This document shows, piece after piece, positions 34,603-46,321 of a stretch of 64,000 bases of DNA. The translations under genes and the position numbers were made by a program. Each line of letters begins with the position of its first letter. Positions within the stretch are counted from its first letter, which is position 1. Under the pieces are notes generated by a model. That model searched no databases, was not told the origin of the DNA, and saw only the letters and a program-made list of their open reading frames with translations. Source of the stretch: Sclerotinia nivalis (Eukaryota; Ascomycota; Leotiomycetes; Helotiales; Sclerotiniaceae); assembly GCA_029531795.1 (NCBI GenBank), contig JAPEIS010000015.1, positions 2,046,001-2,110,000 on the forward strand. The letters are read 5' to 3'.

Positions 34603-36066
34603 TTATTTATTCTGATACTGCATAAACATTACATGATATGATATCATCATATCATCTCTAGAAACATCAAACGAAGGAAAGAAACTAAACTTACCATTTC
34701 AAATCCACTAGACCCTTTGCTCAAATGCTCAGTGGTATCCCTGAAGTCTTGTGTTTTTTGAAAGGCCTGTTGTTTTATTAGCAATCTATCTTGCCTCTCA
34801 TCTACCCATTCTTCATCCCCCTACCCGGTCCGCATTCCCTGACCTAAAAGCAAAATCGACATCGAGGAAAGAAGAAAAGGAGCAAAACAAACCATATGCG
34901 CAGCCAAATTCTCCCACCCAACTATAAAAACCAACCCTCTTCCCTTTTCTTCCTCTTTAGCATCACCGTTTCTAGCAATCTTCCCAATCACCTCTCCATA
35001 ATTAACTACTCCAAGGTACCCAGCGATTTTGTTTTCTGTGTGGAGGTTTTGGACGGCGGTTATGAATTTTTTCATTCCCTGTTTTGGAGGTGAGAATTGT
35101 TGGTTAGCTGATTAGTTGATTTTTGGGGTATGTTGGGAGGGATAAGGGGCGAGGAGCGAGATGGAGATGGAGATGGGAAGTGAGAATGATGGACGAGGAG
35201 TGGAAGTTGGGTTTTTGGGTACGATTCTACTTGTCCCTCTCCACGAATTCAAAAATTTAAAAACTTCTTATTCACCTCGATGAGAATATCCTCCACACTA
35301 TAAAGCGAAGAGTCAGTAATGTAATTTCATCGTGCGTTTAGGAAAAAGGAGGCCCGTAGTATACGGCAAATGAAAAGTAAATGATAAATCCAGCCAACAA
35401 CGAGTAAGAAGCTGAAGAATTGTTCTGGGACTCACTCAAAGAATGTAGTTACTTCCATGACACCCTTCCCAATAACCCCTTTGACGTTCAGTTTTTCTAC
35501 ATGTATAATCTCTGGGCTTTCCATAATTGGTTTGAGGTTTTCGAGAAAAGAGGGGTAGGCAGGAGAGTCCATGAAGGATTTGTGGTGAGCGAGTGAGGTC
35601 CAGTCTTTTTTTGAAGGGTGTTAGTATTTTCGTACATATATCTTTTAATATAGAAAGCTGAGAAACGAGAAAGAAGCATAGTGAACAGAGCAACATACCA
35701 ATACACCAAACCAGCACCTCATCCTCCTTCTCCTCGATCACAGCGCCATAAGAAGAATCCGTATATCCTTTTTGAGAAGCAACTGTATCCAAAGTTTCAC
35801 GCCCTATATTTCGAGTATATACTCATTAGACCAACCGACCAAAACCACCAAACCAAGCAAGCTCCCACAGTAACAGTATCACACCCAACCAATCTATCTT
35901 ATACCCCGTCCCCCCCCAAATCCCCCCCCCCAAAAAAGAGAACACACTTACAAATCCTCGCATACTCCCCCTCCCCCTCCAAATCCCCAACTCTAATCCC
36001 ACCTCTCAACTTCATCCTCACAATTTCCGTAACCGGCCCATCTTCCGATCCATTTATGGATATCAT
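34603..36066 (-). CDS. Two-domain ABM/stress-responsive barrel-like protein
   Basis: Seven small exons fit in phase: 36066-35952, 35803-35699, 35604-35436, 35297-35276, 35078-34893, 34820-34695 and 34617-34603, giving 245 residues. No active-site motif is known for it. The sequence resembles fungal proteins made of two ferredoxin-like (antibiotic-biosynthesis-monooxygenase or Dabb type) halves. In the first half are VTEIVRMKLRGGI, WRETLDTVASQKGY and WTSLAHHKSFMDSPAYPSFL. In the second half are MEVTTFF, FIVGWENLAAHM and AFQKTQDFRDTTEHL. The repeat of W-x-S/N-L-x-x-H followed by an F-x-x-(S/T) stretch in both halves suggests an internal duplication. The 22-base exon and the alternative acceptor before 34820 are the weakest parts of the model. 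The 5' exon lies in a CT-rich region. Confidence 0.6.
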
Positions 36067-36173
36067 TTTCCTCTTTCTCGCTCTCTCTCTCTAGAATATG
36101 AATCAGATGTATACAAAGGTAATGCTTGATTTCTACTCACTCCGGTATAGAGGAAACTGAAAGGATATTTGGG

Positions 36174-36220
36174 ATGTGATGTGATGTGATGTGATGTGAT
36201 GAGATGAGATGAGATGAGAA
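36174..36220. repeat. Pentamer microsatellite (TGATG/GAGAT)n
   Basis: About five GTGAT units followed by four GAGAT units. Confidence 0.8.
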
Positions 36221-36454
36221 TAATTTGATATAGGAATTTCGGTGTGGTAGGACGTTTATATAGGTATTAATCCTCAACCTTTAAGAGAGGAGACAGGTGA
36301 GGTGTTTACCCCCGCACGGTGATGTCAGCAGCTCACTCCACATCACCTGAATTTCTTCTCTTGAACTTCCCTTCGTACGTACCCCTAAGCTCATAAGCTC
36401 CTACATTTACTCTTCTCACTCTTCTTTTACTTCTTCTTTTCCCCTTCTTTTTTT

Positions 36455-36735
36455 ATATATATCAATATTACTAAATCATTAAAAATACTCAATAAATTTT
36501 TTAAAGATGTATAAACGAAACTAAATTATCTATTATTTTTTTAAATCATTTTATACAAATTTATATAATATTTTATAAATCTCTAATATTAAAATTTTAT
36601 TAATATTTATTCAAACTTTATAAAATTCGAATAAGATATATATTATAGATTGACAAATAATTATATAAAATTATATTCATTTTCATTAAATTTTGAAGAA
36701 ATTATAAGTGATTTAGTTTCTTTAAAAGATTTGCC
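36455..36735. repeat. AT-rich imperfect foldback block
   Basis: The left part (GAAACTAAATTATCTATTAT, near 36516) and the reverse complement of the right part (GAAACTAAATCACTTATAAT, near 36720) match with moderate divergence. The flanks are much richer in GC. This resembles a decayed foldback element, but no clear target duplication or ends can be set. Confidence 0.35.
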
Positions 36736-36810
36736 GAGTATAACACACGATTACTAATCCACTAATCCGCACATCATCAAATCACTTTATCAAATCACCT
36801 CACTCCGCCG

Positions 36811-36900
36811 CATTCAATATATCAACTAATCCGCACCTCGCATTCAATATATCAACTAATCCCCACCTCGCATTCAATATATCAACTAATCCCCACCTCG
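36811..36900. repeat. Perfect-length 30-base tandem repeat, three copies
   Basis: Three 30-base units beginning CATTCAATATATCAACTAAT follow each other without a gap. Copy 1 differs by one base (CCGC against CCCC), and a partial fourth copy (CATTC) follows. Confidence 0.9.
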
Positions 36901-37365
36901 CATTCGAATTCCAAATCCCAAATCCCCAACACAAAATAAACGATAGAACTCAATTCATATCATAATGAAGCAATTCTTCACATCTCAATTCATATCTACC
37001 TATTTTGCCTATCTTGCTCGCCTTATCATGTTTCTCTACTTTCGCTTCACAGTCTTTCCCATCAATTCATGCAATAATTCCCTGTACAAATCGAGCAGAA
37101 ATCCTATTTCATCCCATCAACCAGCTTGCTCCCATCACATCACATCAATAAGCTCCTCCAATTTTCACATCATTAACTTTTCTTAGTATCAATCCGAGTC
37201 GAAAGATAATTTCACTCCATAGGGGAAAATATACGCCATAAAAGCAAGCCATCCACCAACCGACCGGTCAGTAACATCCATAAGAAATTTGATTCTGATT
37301 GTTAACACATATTACTAAAGAGAGACCTTGTCCTTGTCCTTATCTACCACTTTTCATATATCAAT

Positions 37366-38935
37366 TTAGCTTGATGCTCTGTGACGTTCACTCTCTAACC
37401 TCGAGTAAAGCATGTATCTATTAATTTATTAGCATGTGTGAAAAATGAGATCAAAGATTAAAAAAACTTACAATGCCATTTGATTGCATTCTGCTGTTCC
37501 TGTAATTGTAACCAATCTTTCATTTGAATTATCTTGAGGTTCATTGATCTTAATGACACTACCACTGAGTTGTCTGATTTCATTGATCTTAGCACCACCT
37601 TTACCAATTATAGCTCCAACCATATCATTTGGAATGAAGATTTGTTGGGTCAAGGGTTGACCAGGAATAGCTCCTGCCATGGGTTGACCTTGTGGACCCG
37701 TAGCATGTGGTTGAGGAACAGCGTGGCCAGCTTGTTGTGGTTGTTGTGGGCCCACTCCACCATAACCACCAACTGCTGGAGAAGCATGTCCACCATAATG
37801 TGCAGCAGCTGCTGGTTGTTGATGAGGTGCTTGTCCTTGACCATATGGTTGGGCATAGTTATTTCCAGGAGTATGATGAGAACCACGATCAGAACGACGA
37901 TGGTTGTCAGGGTGACCGTAATTTCCACCAGCTGGTTGTGGAACATATGGAACAACCTGCATACCACCTGGGACCACACCTGCAGGTCCACCGCTTCTTG
38001 ATGCATAAGCAGATGCAGCTGGACCACCAAATCTCTCGGTCAATTGTTCAAATAATGTGCTACCCACGTAATAGGTTGCAATATGAACGGCATCTGCAAC
38101 ACCAAGTACGACAAGTGATCTCTCAGTCGAAAGTGGAAGGTACGAATCAGAAGCATTCAAACGAGCTCCTGAAGCTTCTTGAATTTCTCTAATACGAACA
38201 CCACCTTTACCAATTATAGAACCAATCAAGATATGTGGAATAAGAAGGCGGAGAGGGTATGTCTTGGAGTTAGAGTCGGAAGGAGCTTCGAGGGGTTCAT
38301 TGTTCAATGTTCGAATAATCAAACCGAATGCCTAAAAGTAATTAATTATGTGTCTTTAATGATCTAGACAACTAACATACCTTAGCTACTGCATCAACAA
38401 CACCACTGACAGTCAAAATTCTTTCCACTGCACCCTTTTGATAATCACTGACTGTACATTTTGCACCAGAAAGTTTTCGAACCAATGAAACATTTTCCCC
38501 TCCTTTGCCAATAACGGTGGCAGCTTCAGCACTTGTGATAACGGATCGAACATGTATCCATCCGCTTTCATCATGTGGCAGAGCATTTCCAGATGAAGAT
38601 CCTTCAGGTTTGACAGCAGAGGCGGTGGTCTGAATAGGTTGGGTTGCTTCAGTGGTAGGAGCATCAACTACCACAGTATCCCCTTGAGCATCCTTTACTT
38701 CTGGTTTTGTTCCATTGACTTCATCAGGTTTCGCATCTCCGTTTGAATTGGTGTGGACTGGAAGTTCGGTTTCGATGGCGGAAGTTTTCTTTTCTGAATC
38801 ATCGTCGTCCTTCACAATCTTATCTAAAGCAGGTCGTTTGGCATCTGGTTGATCGTTTGGTGCCGATGGTGAAGATGGATCCTCAAGAGGACGCTTTGTA
38901 GATTGTGTAGGAGCTGTTGTAGGTGAGGCAGACAT
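37366..38935 (-). CDS. Triple KH-domain RNA-binding protein (PCBP/Pbp2-like)
   Basis: Three exons fit: 38935-38381, 38331-37472 and 37417-37366. They give 488 residues. The first 110 or so residues are acidic and disordered, with a KRPLEDPSSPSAPNDQPDAK segment. Three KH domains follow, each with its GxxG loop: VIGKGGENVSLVRKLSGAKC, then IIGKGGVRIREIQEASGARL, then IIGKGGAKINEIRQLSG. Between the second and third domain is a Gly/Gln/His/Pro-rich linker of about 140 residues. The last exon supplies the conserved end YMLYSRLESERHR. The layout matches poly(C)-binding proteins and yeast Pbp2/Hek2, which bind mRNA 3' regions and influence stability or localisation. Targets here are unknown. Confidence 0.9.
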
Positions 38936-40213
38936 TTTCGTTTGCTATTTGGTTAATCTCTTTATTTCTTGTATTTTGTTTCACTTTAAGTTGAATAGTG
39001 ATCGGAACGGAATTGGAAGGTAAAGTCAAATGACTATTTGGATTGATCGCTTTATGTACACCAGAGGAGTCTTCGAAGGAAAACGTGCTGGTGCTGGGGT
39101 CGGAGGAAGCAGGGAATGAATCGTGTGCTTTGACGGGGACTGCGAATAAGAGAAGATGTGTCGATAGGGGAGGAAGCAGATGTGGTGTAAAACAACAACT
39201 TGTAATCAACCTGCAAACTCTGGGAAGGGATATTTAAGTTGTTAAGGAAGGCGAATATTTTCTGTGATGGAATGGATGGTAGGATTGTGTTGTGTAGGTG
39301 AAAATAACTGATTTTGAAGAATCCTCTTTTTTTGGGGAAGAAAAAAAGCAGTATTAAAGACCTATCCTCAAACCTTAAGCTTTTCCACCAACGAATCAAT
39401 TTATCGTTGTCTTGAATGCTTCTTGTTTTTTAATTATATTTTTCTGATCCTGAGATTGCGTTTCCTGGTTTTTAATTGATGGTTGTTCGATCTTGCTGCT
39501 TGTCGATCGAGAGTTGCAGGAGATGGTGGTAAAGGGTGGTAAAGGGCGACAAAGAGAGTTGATGGGGTAAATTTCGAAGAGGTCGATAAAAATCGCAAAG
39601 ATCTTTTTAGTTTCTTGGGTATGGTGGGTGGGCTAGATAGTTGACAGACTTAATTGAAGAAGTCGAAGGGTGAGAAATTTAATGAAGAAGGGGGAAAGAG
39701 AAGAAAGAGAAGAAATAGAAGATTTTACTTTGATTTTACTTTGATGGTTGAAAAGTGCAAAGTACGAAAGAACCTTACGCGGTACTGGGGACAAGTCGGT
39801 AGATCTCAAGACGGGTAAGCTCCAAGAAAAGCTATGGCTGAGCTTGTAAGATCTTATTGATGCCTCAGGTTTACTTTTACAAGTCAGACATGAAGATATA
39901 CTAACTTCTTAAAATACTTCATCCCCAATACTAAACACATCTTTGACTCAATTAATAAACCTTTGCGGCCCGCTCCTTTTCTCCAAATAGATCTTGTCAC
40001 TGCACTGCACTATCCGTGCGCATATAAATTTGAAGCATTGCATTGCACGTGTTTTTGAAGTCAAAACGAAACACGCTACATTTCAACAACATCTTGTCAT
40101 TGTATCAAAATCTATGCTGGTCATATACTCGAGAATTTCATTGGAAGAAAGGCTTGATATCATTTCGATAGTTCTTCAAAAAACAGAACCTCTAACTCTT
40201 ACCCACTCCAACC
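38936..40213. other. Divergent upstream region of the KH and CENP-K-like genes
   Basis: A promoter-sized gap between two genes that point away from each other. No additional gene is seen. Several short open frames near 39050-39400 are on the opposite strand from each other and share no family features. Confidence 0.5.
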
Positions 40214-41280
40214 ATGGATATCGATCAAGAGCCTCGAATTTCCGCCGCATATACAACGCGTCTAGATCAAACCCTAAAAGATCTCCAAGATCGAGTCAAA
40301 GAGCAAGAAGCGGCACTTGAAAAAGTCGGTTTCAATACCCCTTCCTCTTACTATTTTCAATCCCAAACTAACAATCAATCTAGCTCCGTGCAACCACATC
40401 AACCCCGGTATCTGATGGACCATCACAAGATCCTAAAATCCATCTCCGCCAACTCCGCGCTCTAAAACAAGCCTATGATTCCCTATCCACTGAGTCTCCA
40501 TACCTTCCACCGCCAAAATCCGTACTCCCTGCCCTCCTCGCCTATCGCACTACCTCAACCTGTATCCAAGAAACTCAAGAATGTATAACCAACACCTCAC
40601 ATGACCTAACCACCACCCTGTCTCTCCTCCAAAAGGAAAAGTCCGACCTAAAAGATGCCCTCGCCGTTCAAATCAGTCTCCAAAACCGCATCACCGCCCT
40701 CACTTCTCAACTAGAACAACAAACTCAAAAGTCCCCCTCTCAAATAGCATCCGAGTTAAAAACCACCCTCGAAACCGCCAAAAAAAACTACGATACAGAA
40801 ACCAATCAATTAGTCCGGGCATTCAATTCCTTCATCAACTCACATCTCGCCTCCATGTTAGCAGCCGAAGAACTAGGCGGACCAATCGTAGGAGAAATGC
40901 TCGACATAACACCCGAAGCCCTCATCGCCGGTTTCAGCACCCAGGGAAAACCCAAAAAACCAAAAGATAATCCAAATATGGATAAACGTCAACGAAGAAT
41001 CGATGAAATTTGGGGCCCTAAACCATCACTTGATGAAAATGGAGAAGAGGAAGAAGAAGAATGGGATGAAACACGTGCTGCTGGTGCAGAAATGCGGGAA
41101 TTAGCTGAGCAATTGTTAAATGGTTTGTTGGAAGCTGATGAAAATGGTACGGATGGATATGTAACGCTTGAGAGGGATAGTGCAGCAGCAAGATTTTTGG
41201 TCAGGAGTAAAGTCGCCCAGTATCATTTCAAGGATGCGAGGAAGTTAAAGTTGATTGATTTTGAAAAAGATATTATTTGA
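40214..41280 (+). CDS. CENP-K-like inner-kinetochore protein
   Basis: Two exons fit, 40214-40324 and 40384-41280, giving 335 residues. The single 59-base intron has an unusual GTCGGT donor but a good ACTAAC branch site and TAG acceptor, and it is needed to keep the frame. The protein is largely coiled coil: YTTRLDQTLKDLQDRVKEQE near the start, then LHLRQLRAL-like repeats with LSLLQKEKSDLKDALAVQ. The conserved second half has LVRAFNSFINSHLASMLAAE followed by ELGGPIVGEMLDI and DKRQRRIDEIWGPK. It ends in DSAAARFLVRSKVAQYHFKD. I recall this layout from ascomycete CENP-K (Sim4 in fission yeast), part of the constitutive centromere network. Without a database search the assignment is moderate. Confidence 0.6.
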
Positions 41281-42273
41281 TAGATGGTCGGTTATATGTA
41301 AATAATATCCTATTTTGAGCAATCCTTACGATCCCAAATCCTACAACTTTCTTTCTTGTAAGACTACCAAGAAGACTTTCCTACTGCAATTGCTCACGTC
41401 TCAACCCATTCATTCGTCTCCTCTCATCTTAAAATTCAATTACCTATCAACCTCTTACTCTACCTCCTCGGTCAATATCATTCTCGTCTCTGAAAATCAC
41501 TAAAGTTATCCCCACCAATCACTCAAGACATCAAAAAATAATAAAGTTACCCAGTACTCACTCCACCGTCCAACATCCAAACAAATAAGAATCTGACGAA
41601 TATAGGTAAGATCTTGCCTAGCAGAGACTCATGAGTGTAGTACGTACATGATTGAATATCTGCCCATTGGTAAATAATAAAACTCTGTATAGTTTCATTC
41701 GTATCTTTGGTAGATTTTATAGGGATGATATCTGGGGGTATATATTAGATTGGAACTTATACAATTCATTCTTTTTCAACCCCTTTACCGCTTCGCTATC
41801 TTGATAACCTGTGAGAGAACCCAATTATCTATAATAGATACCAATACTTGATTATCTACGATTTTACAAAACTCTATGTAAATCTCGGTATAATATTATA
41901 CCATACCCGTTCGTATTCATACCTACCTCGTCTTTCCATCCCTTCTCTTTGACTTCCTTATACACTCCGCTCCCTTAGTTCCTTTCCACCCTCTCCCCCT
42001 ATCACACCTCTCTTTTCGTTTTTCCTTCCAGTCAGTCATACCAATCCTATATATTAGACATCATATATCACACTCCTCATTCACTTTCATTCCTCACTCC
42101 TCATCTGTCATCCATCCATCAATCCTTCTTCACTCCATTTTCACTTCCCATTTACTCCTCATCCAAAAAACCCACAAAAAACCCCTCAAAAATCCAAACA
42201 TCCGAAGGCAAATCTCACTCACTTTCAACCCCTATTTATATTCTTCTCCATCACCCATCCCCTGATCTACCCT

Positions 42274-42350
42274 CCACTCTCCACTCTCCACTCTCCACTC
42301 TCCACTCTCCACTCTCCACTCTCCACTCTCCACTCTCCACTCTCCACTCT
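42274..42350. repeat. Heptamer tandem repeat, 11 x CCACTCT
   Basis: Eleven identical 7-base copies cover 77 bases with no mismatch. Confidence 0.95.
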
Positions 42351-42560
42351 CCAATCCCCTTTCTCATCTTTTTCCATTCATCTTCCCCCTCCCTTCTTCA
42401 CTCCTCTCTCACCCCCCCTAATCCCCCATCACTTCCTCCTTTCTTCTTTTATCCCATCAACCTACTAGGTATCTATCACTTTCTACCCACTTGACTCACG
42501 CAGGCACTTTATCCAAACAGTCGAAACCACAGCCCTTCTTCCTTTCAATAAGTACCCATT

Positions 42561-42581
42561 TACCATACCATACCATACCAT
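42561..42581. repeat. (TACCA)n microsatellite
   Basis: Four copies of TACCA in a row. Confidence 0.75.
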
Positions 42582-42829
42582 TTCCCCTACCGCACTCCAA
42601 CCACCGCCATTGACAAATAAACAATCTAAATTACACAAAAAGTGTTATAAGAATAAATCAAATTCAGAATCAAGAAAAACTTTTATATTCCTCCTATCCA
42701 TCCCATTCCTTTCCTCTCTTCTTTCTTTTCCCAACTACCTACATAACCATCCTACCTATCCATCTATCCAATTTAATCATCTTATTTATACAACTCTCCT
42801 TTTCTTTCCCCAAATACCTATCCATCCAT

Positions 42830-42877
42830 CCACTCACTCACTCACTCACTCACTCACTCACTCACTCATTCATTCAC
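42830..42877. repeat. (CACT)n microsatellite
   Basis: About nine CACT units that grade into CATT and CACC units. Confidence 0.85.
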
Positions 42878-43621
42878 CCACCCACCCCTTCCCCCACGCA
42901 ACCAACTATAAAGCGTGCATTAACACAGATAGCACACATGGCACAACATCCACAAAAATGCCCAAACCCAAGTTCACTGAATCCAAGCCCAAAAACCTCT
43001 ACTCAAAATCCACAATTCAACTCAAAGAAACACCGCTCCTCCCTACCTATCCTCCTCTCTTCCCTCTACCCCGAGAAAGACGAGGATAAGAAAATCACTT
43101 CAAATCTCCTCCCCTTCCCTCCTCAATTCTCCCCTCCCACCCACATCAAATCAAATCACACCAAATCACAACACAACACAGCAAATAAAAAAACATGCAC
43201 AAATAAAACCACTATTTCACAATCCCTATCCCTACACTAGCTAAGTAACATCTTACATACACCCCCCTAACCCCCTCCAACCTTGCCAAAAAAAAATCCC
43301 AATTTTCCCTCGCATTTTTCGCCCTCAAGCGAACGAAACCAAGGTACCAAAGAACGCCAACCCATATGATGTAAATTGGATATGTGAAACGCCCGATTAA
43401 AAACATAAGTACACAAGAAAATCAGATCATTAATGTACCAATATACTCCATCCAGCCCTATTTTCAGTTGAAGAAGAAGTCGAAAAAGTGAAAGAAGTCA
43501 AAGAAAAGTCGAAAATATTCCTGCCCCTTCTCCGTTTCGGTAAATATCCACATCGCGCTAATATCCACACCACATCCAACTCTTCTATACCTGCTCAGCA
43601 GTTCACACCTTGAAATATATC

Positions 43622-46321
43622 TCACTTGGTCCTCCCGAAAAGATGTCTCTTATGACCATCCTTCCCTCCCTTCTTAGCAATCGGCGAACCACCCACATCA
43701 TCTTTTCCATCATCATTATATTTGGATTTGTAGATCCTGTTTTGTGTTAGATATATTCAGTGACCATTCTGCTCCAATCTTCTTTCCATGCACTTCCCAC
43801 TTCCCCTTCTCGCCCTTCAACACATCAAAAAGTAGAAAGAAACATAAACCTACCAACTATTCCCAATCATACTAATCCCTTTACTCTCCGCCGCCCGATA
43901 AAACTTCGCACTCTTCTTCAAATCCTTCTTACATCCCACTCCCTGCGCATAACAAAATCCTGCTTCGGCTAAAGCATCGCCATCACCCCAAGCTATTCAC
44001 ACAGACATATTAGCATTTCTCTCAAATTTCGCAACTCTCTTCCGCAGGAAGATTCTCCCCAAATATAAAAATAAAAACTTACATCCAGCAATCTCAAAAC
44101 ATCTCAAGGCTAGAACCTTATCCTGTTCAATACCCCAACCATTCATATGGCTCACGCCCAATTCATAAATACTAAGCGCAAATTGAGCTTTTCTAGTCTT
44201 TCTCTCCAGAACATCAACAGATTTTCCATCCTTTGCTGTATCCTCATCATCTGCGACCTCAAGGCTAGCTGAATCTGCAGCCTTTCTTAACCAGGCTACA
44301 CCTTCTCTCTGATTAGGTCGCATACCCCAACCATGTCTACATGCAAGCGCATACAGAAGCATGCCTGTAGGATGATTCTGTCTAGCCGCGAGACGTAAAT
44401 GATATGTGGATTTAGTTAAGGATCCCGCTTCATGATATTCAATAGCTTTCGCAACATGTTCCTCTCCTGACATTTCTGCCGATGGAGCTAGTGAGTGTTG
44501 CGATCGAGCTTTAATCGTAGTATTATTAGAAGAGGCAACTGATGGTGCGCGATTATCGTTTTGTGCTCCATCTTTATGCAAAACAGGTGGCGCATCAAAT
44601 GGTGATGGGCGATGACTAGGATCTGTTAAGCTTCGTCCTCTTTCAGCCAATTTTGTAGGTTCTGAAGAGCCTTGTTCTAATGGACGTATATCTGGTCTGC
44701 GAGAAGTCGATGGTCGAGAAGGAGGTGATGGCGGAGGTCCACCTTCAATGGTTTGGGCATTGCTCAAGAAAGCAGGTGGTTGCTGCTCAAAGACAAATTG
44801 AGCTTGTGGTTGACCTTCTTGAAAAATTGCCGAGCTTCTTTGTAACATCTTGCCTCTTGGAAGAGAAAACTTTGAATATACGTAAGAAGGTACAGCTCCG
44901 TCACCAAGGAGATTGTTGTCCGGAAATCCTTCACTATGCATACTGACGGGAGTATGAGCAGTATCATCCGTAAGAATGAATGAAGGTTGGCTGTCAGAAG
45001 ATGCTTGTCGAGAAGGTGCCGGTTTGTCCTCGACTGGATGATTACTGGATCGACTAATGGGTCGAGAGAAGTTGAATGCAGGCCTGGGTAGATGTGTGTG
45101 ATCTATGGAATATTCGGAACTCACTGATGGAGATCGTGGTACTGAAGAAGGGTTCGAAGGAGAGTTGGGTGCACTTGACATGGCGCTTGTTGAGGATAGT
45201 TTGCGCTGAGGAGAATTATGTGATAATGAGTGGTCATCATCTGAGCTTTCTATAGACATAGATCTGGAACTAGGTGCTCTTTGTGCAAATGGTGCTCGCG
45301 GTGGTGCTAAAGCTCTTGGACCATAACCACCTACGGCCAAAGACCCATCTGGTCCTCTAAGTGCCCGTTGGCGCATTGATTCTTGGCTTGGTCGAGACAA
45401 TGCATCCGAAGGTGATCGTCCAGGTCTGGGTGACCGCGGCCCTCTATATGGACCATCTGAAGGAGATCTACCGGGTCTACCCATACGTCCTTGTTGAGGG
45501 GCAGAGGGAGAACGTTCCGGCCTAAGTGATCGATCATGGTGAGGACCAGATGGCGAACGACCTGGTCTGGGTGATCGTCCAGATCTATTATGAGGAGCAG
45601 AAGGGGAACGCTCAGGTCTAAGATTACTACGCCCCTGATGTGGAGCTGAAGGTGAACGAGAGGGTTGTGGAGATAAACGGCCGCGATATGGAGCATCAGA
45701 TGGTGACCGTCCGGGTCTATGTTGAAGCTGTCTACGATCTTGATCTATAGGCGCTGGCGAAAGATCCCTCCTAGCCCCAAACATGCCCTGTTCTCTCGGA
45801 GTTGGACTTGGCGGTGGCATTCTGCCTCGAAATCCATCTTCCTTTTCGGGAATTATATCGAATACTGGAGCCTCTGGAATCTTCCCCACCTCAGGATGTA
45901 CCGAAACTGGTCTGAACATAGGTGCCTCGACCTCTGTTCTCTGTTGTCCCGGGCCAGCTGATGCAGGAGAATTAGTAGGCGACGACTGAGACAAAGTAGA
46001 TTCAGCACTAGCAAGTCTTTCGGCAGATGCAGATCGTAGACTTCCGAGTCGTTTTTGACCGAGAGAATTTGCGATTGTGAGTGGTGGCAGACGACTTATG
46101 CGCTTTCCTCCATTTGTACTTTCATTTAATTGTCTGGCCAAGAGTCGACTTTGCGCTGCGAAAGCATCCAAGGGTGAAAGTTCGGGTGGAATATCTCCAG
46201 CGACGTGTAAACGGGGTGATGGTAATGAGCGCAGTGATGGGGATGGTAATCCAGTATTGGAAATACCCATCGGCCCATGCGATTGTGATCGAAGATCAAT
46301 GAAAGTTGGTCTGGTAGCCAT
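43622..46321 (-). CDS. Sel1-repeat protein with long disordered region (Dsf2/Nif1-like)
   Basis: Three exons fit: 46321-44083, 43992-43854 and 43736-43622. They give 830 residues. The first 600 residues are Ser/Pro/Arg-rich and disordered. Residues about 200-310 hold seven imperfect repeats of about 16 residues around RPxRSPSxxPxxGR (for example HRPGRSPSDAPYRGR and LRPERSPSAPQQGR). A Sel1/TPR-like domain follows: EHVAKAIEYHEAGSLTKSTY, HPTGMLLYALACRHGWGMRP, FALSIYELGVSHMNGWGIEQ, then, in exon 2, DALAEAGFCYAQGVGCKKDL and KKSAKFYRAAESKGISM. This order matches fungal Sel1 proteins like yeast Dsf2 and fission yeast Nif1, an inhibitor of mitotic entry through Nim1. The C-terminus is basic (HKRHLFGRTK). 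Function here is inferred from family only. SP pairs in the repeats could be kinase targets. Confidence 0.8.

Larger units (their letters stand above)
36067..37365. other. Gap with pentamer repeat, AT-rich foldback and 30-base tandem repeat
   Basis: No gene is seen. The order is a TGATG microsatellite, an AT-rich block (about 36455-36735), a triple 30-base repeat, and then the 3' side of the KH-protein gene. A short plus-strand frame at 36965-37186 shows no family features. Confidence 0.45.
41281..43621. other. Long pyrimidine-rich gap between converging genes
   Basis: The plus strand is strongly C+T-rich from about 41900 to 43200, and tandem arrays lie within it (heptamer, CACT and ACCAT repeats). 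The open frame at 42610-43089 is a by-product of low base complexity. Two genes end towards this gap, so no promoter is required here. A non-coding transcript or relic is possible. Confidence 0.5.

Noticed and set aside
36811..36900. CRISPR-like array
   Set aside because: The repeats are directly adjacent with no spacers, and this is a eukaryotic genome.
37534..38192. Plus-strand open frames of 155 and 161 codons
   Set aside because: They are antisense to the KH protein's low-complexity linker and are rich in His/Gln/Trp because of it.
42610..43089. 159-codon plus-strand frame
   Set aside because: It is made of CACT/CCATC-type low-complexity sequence with no start context or family features.
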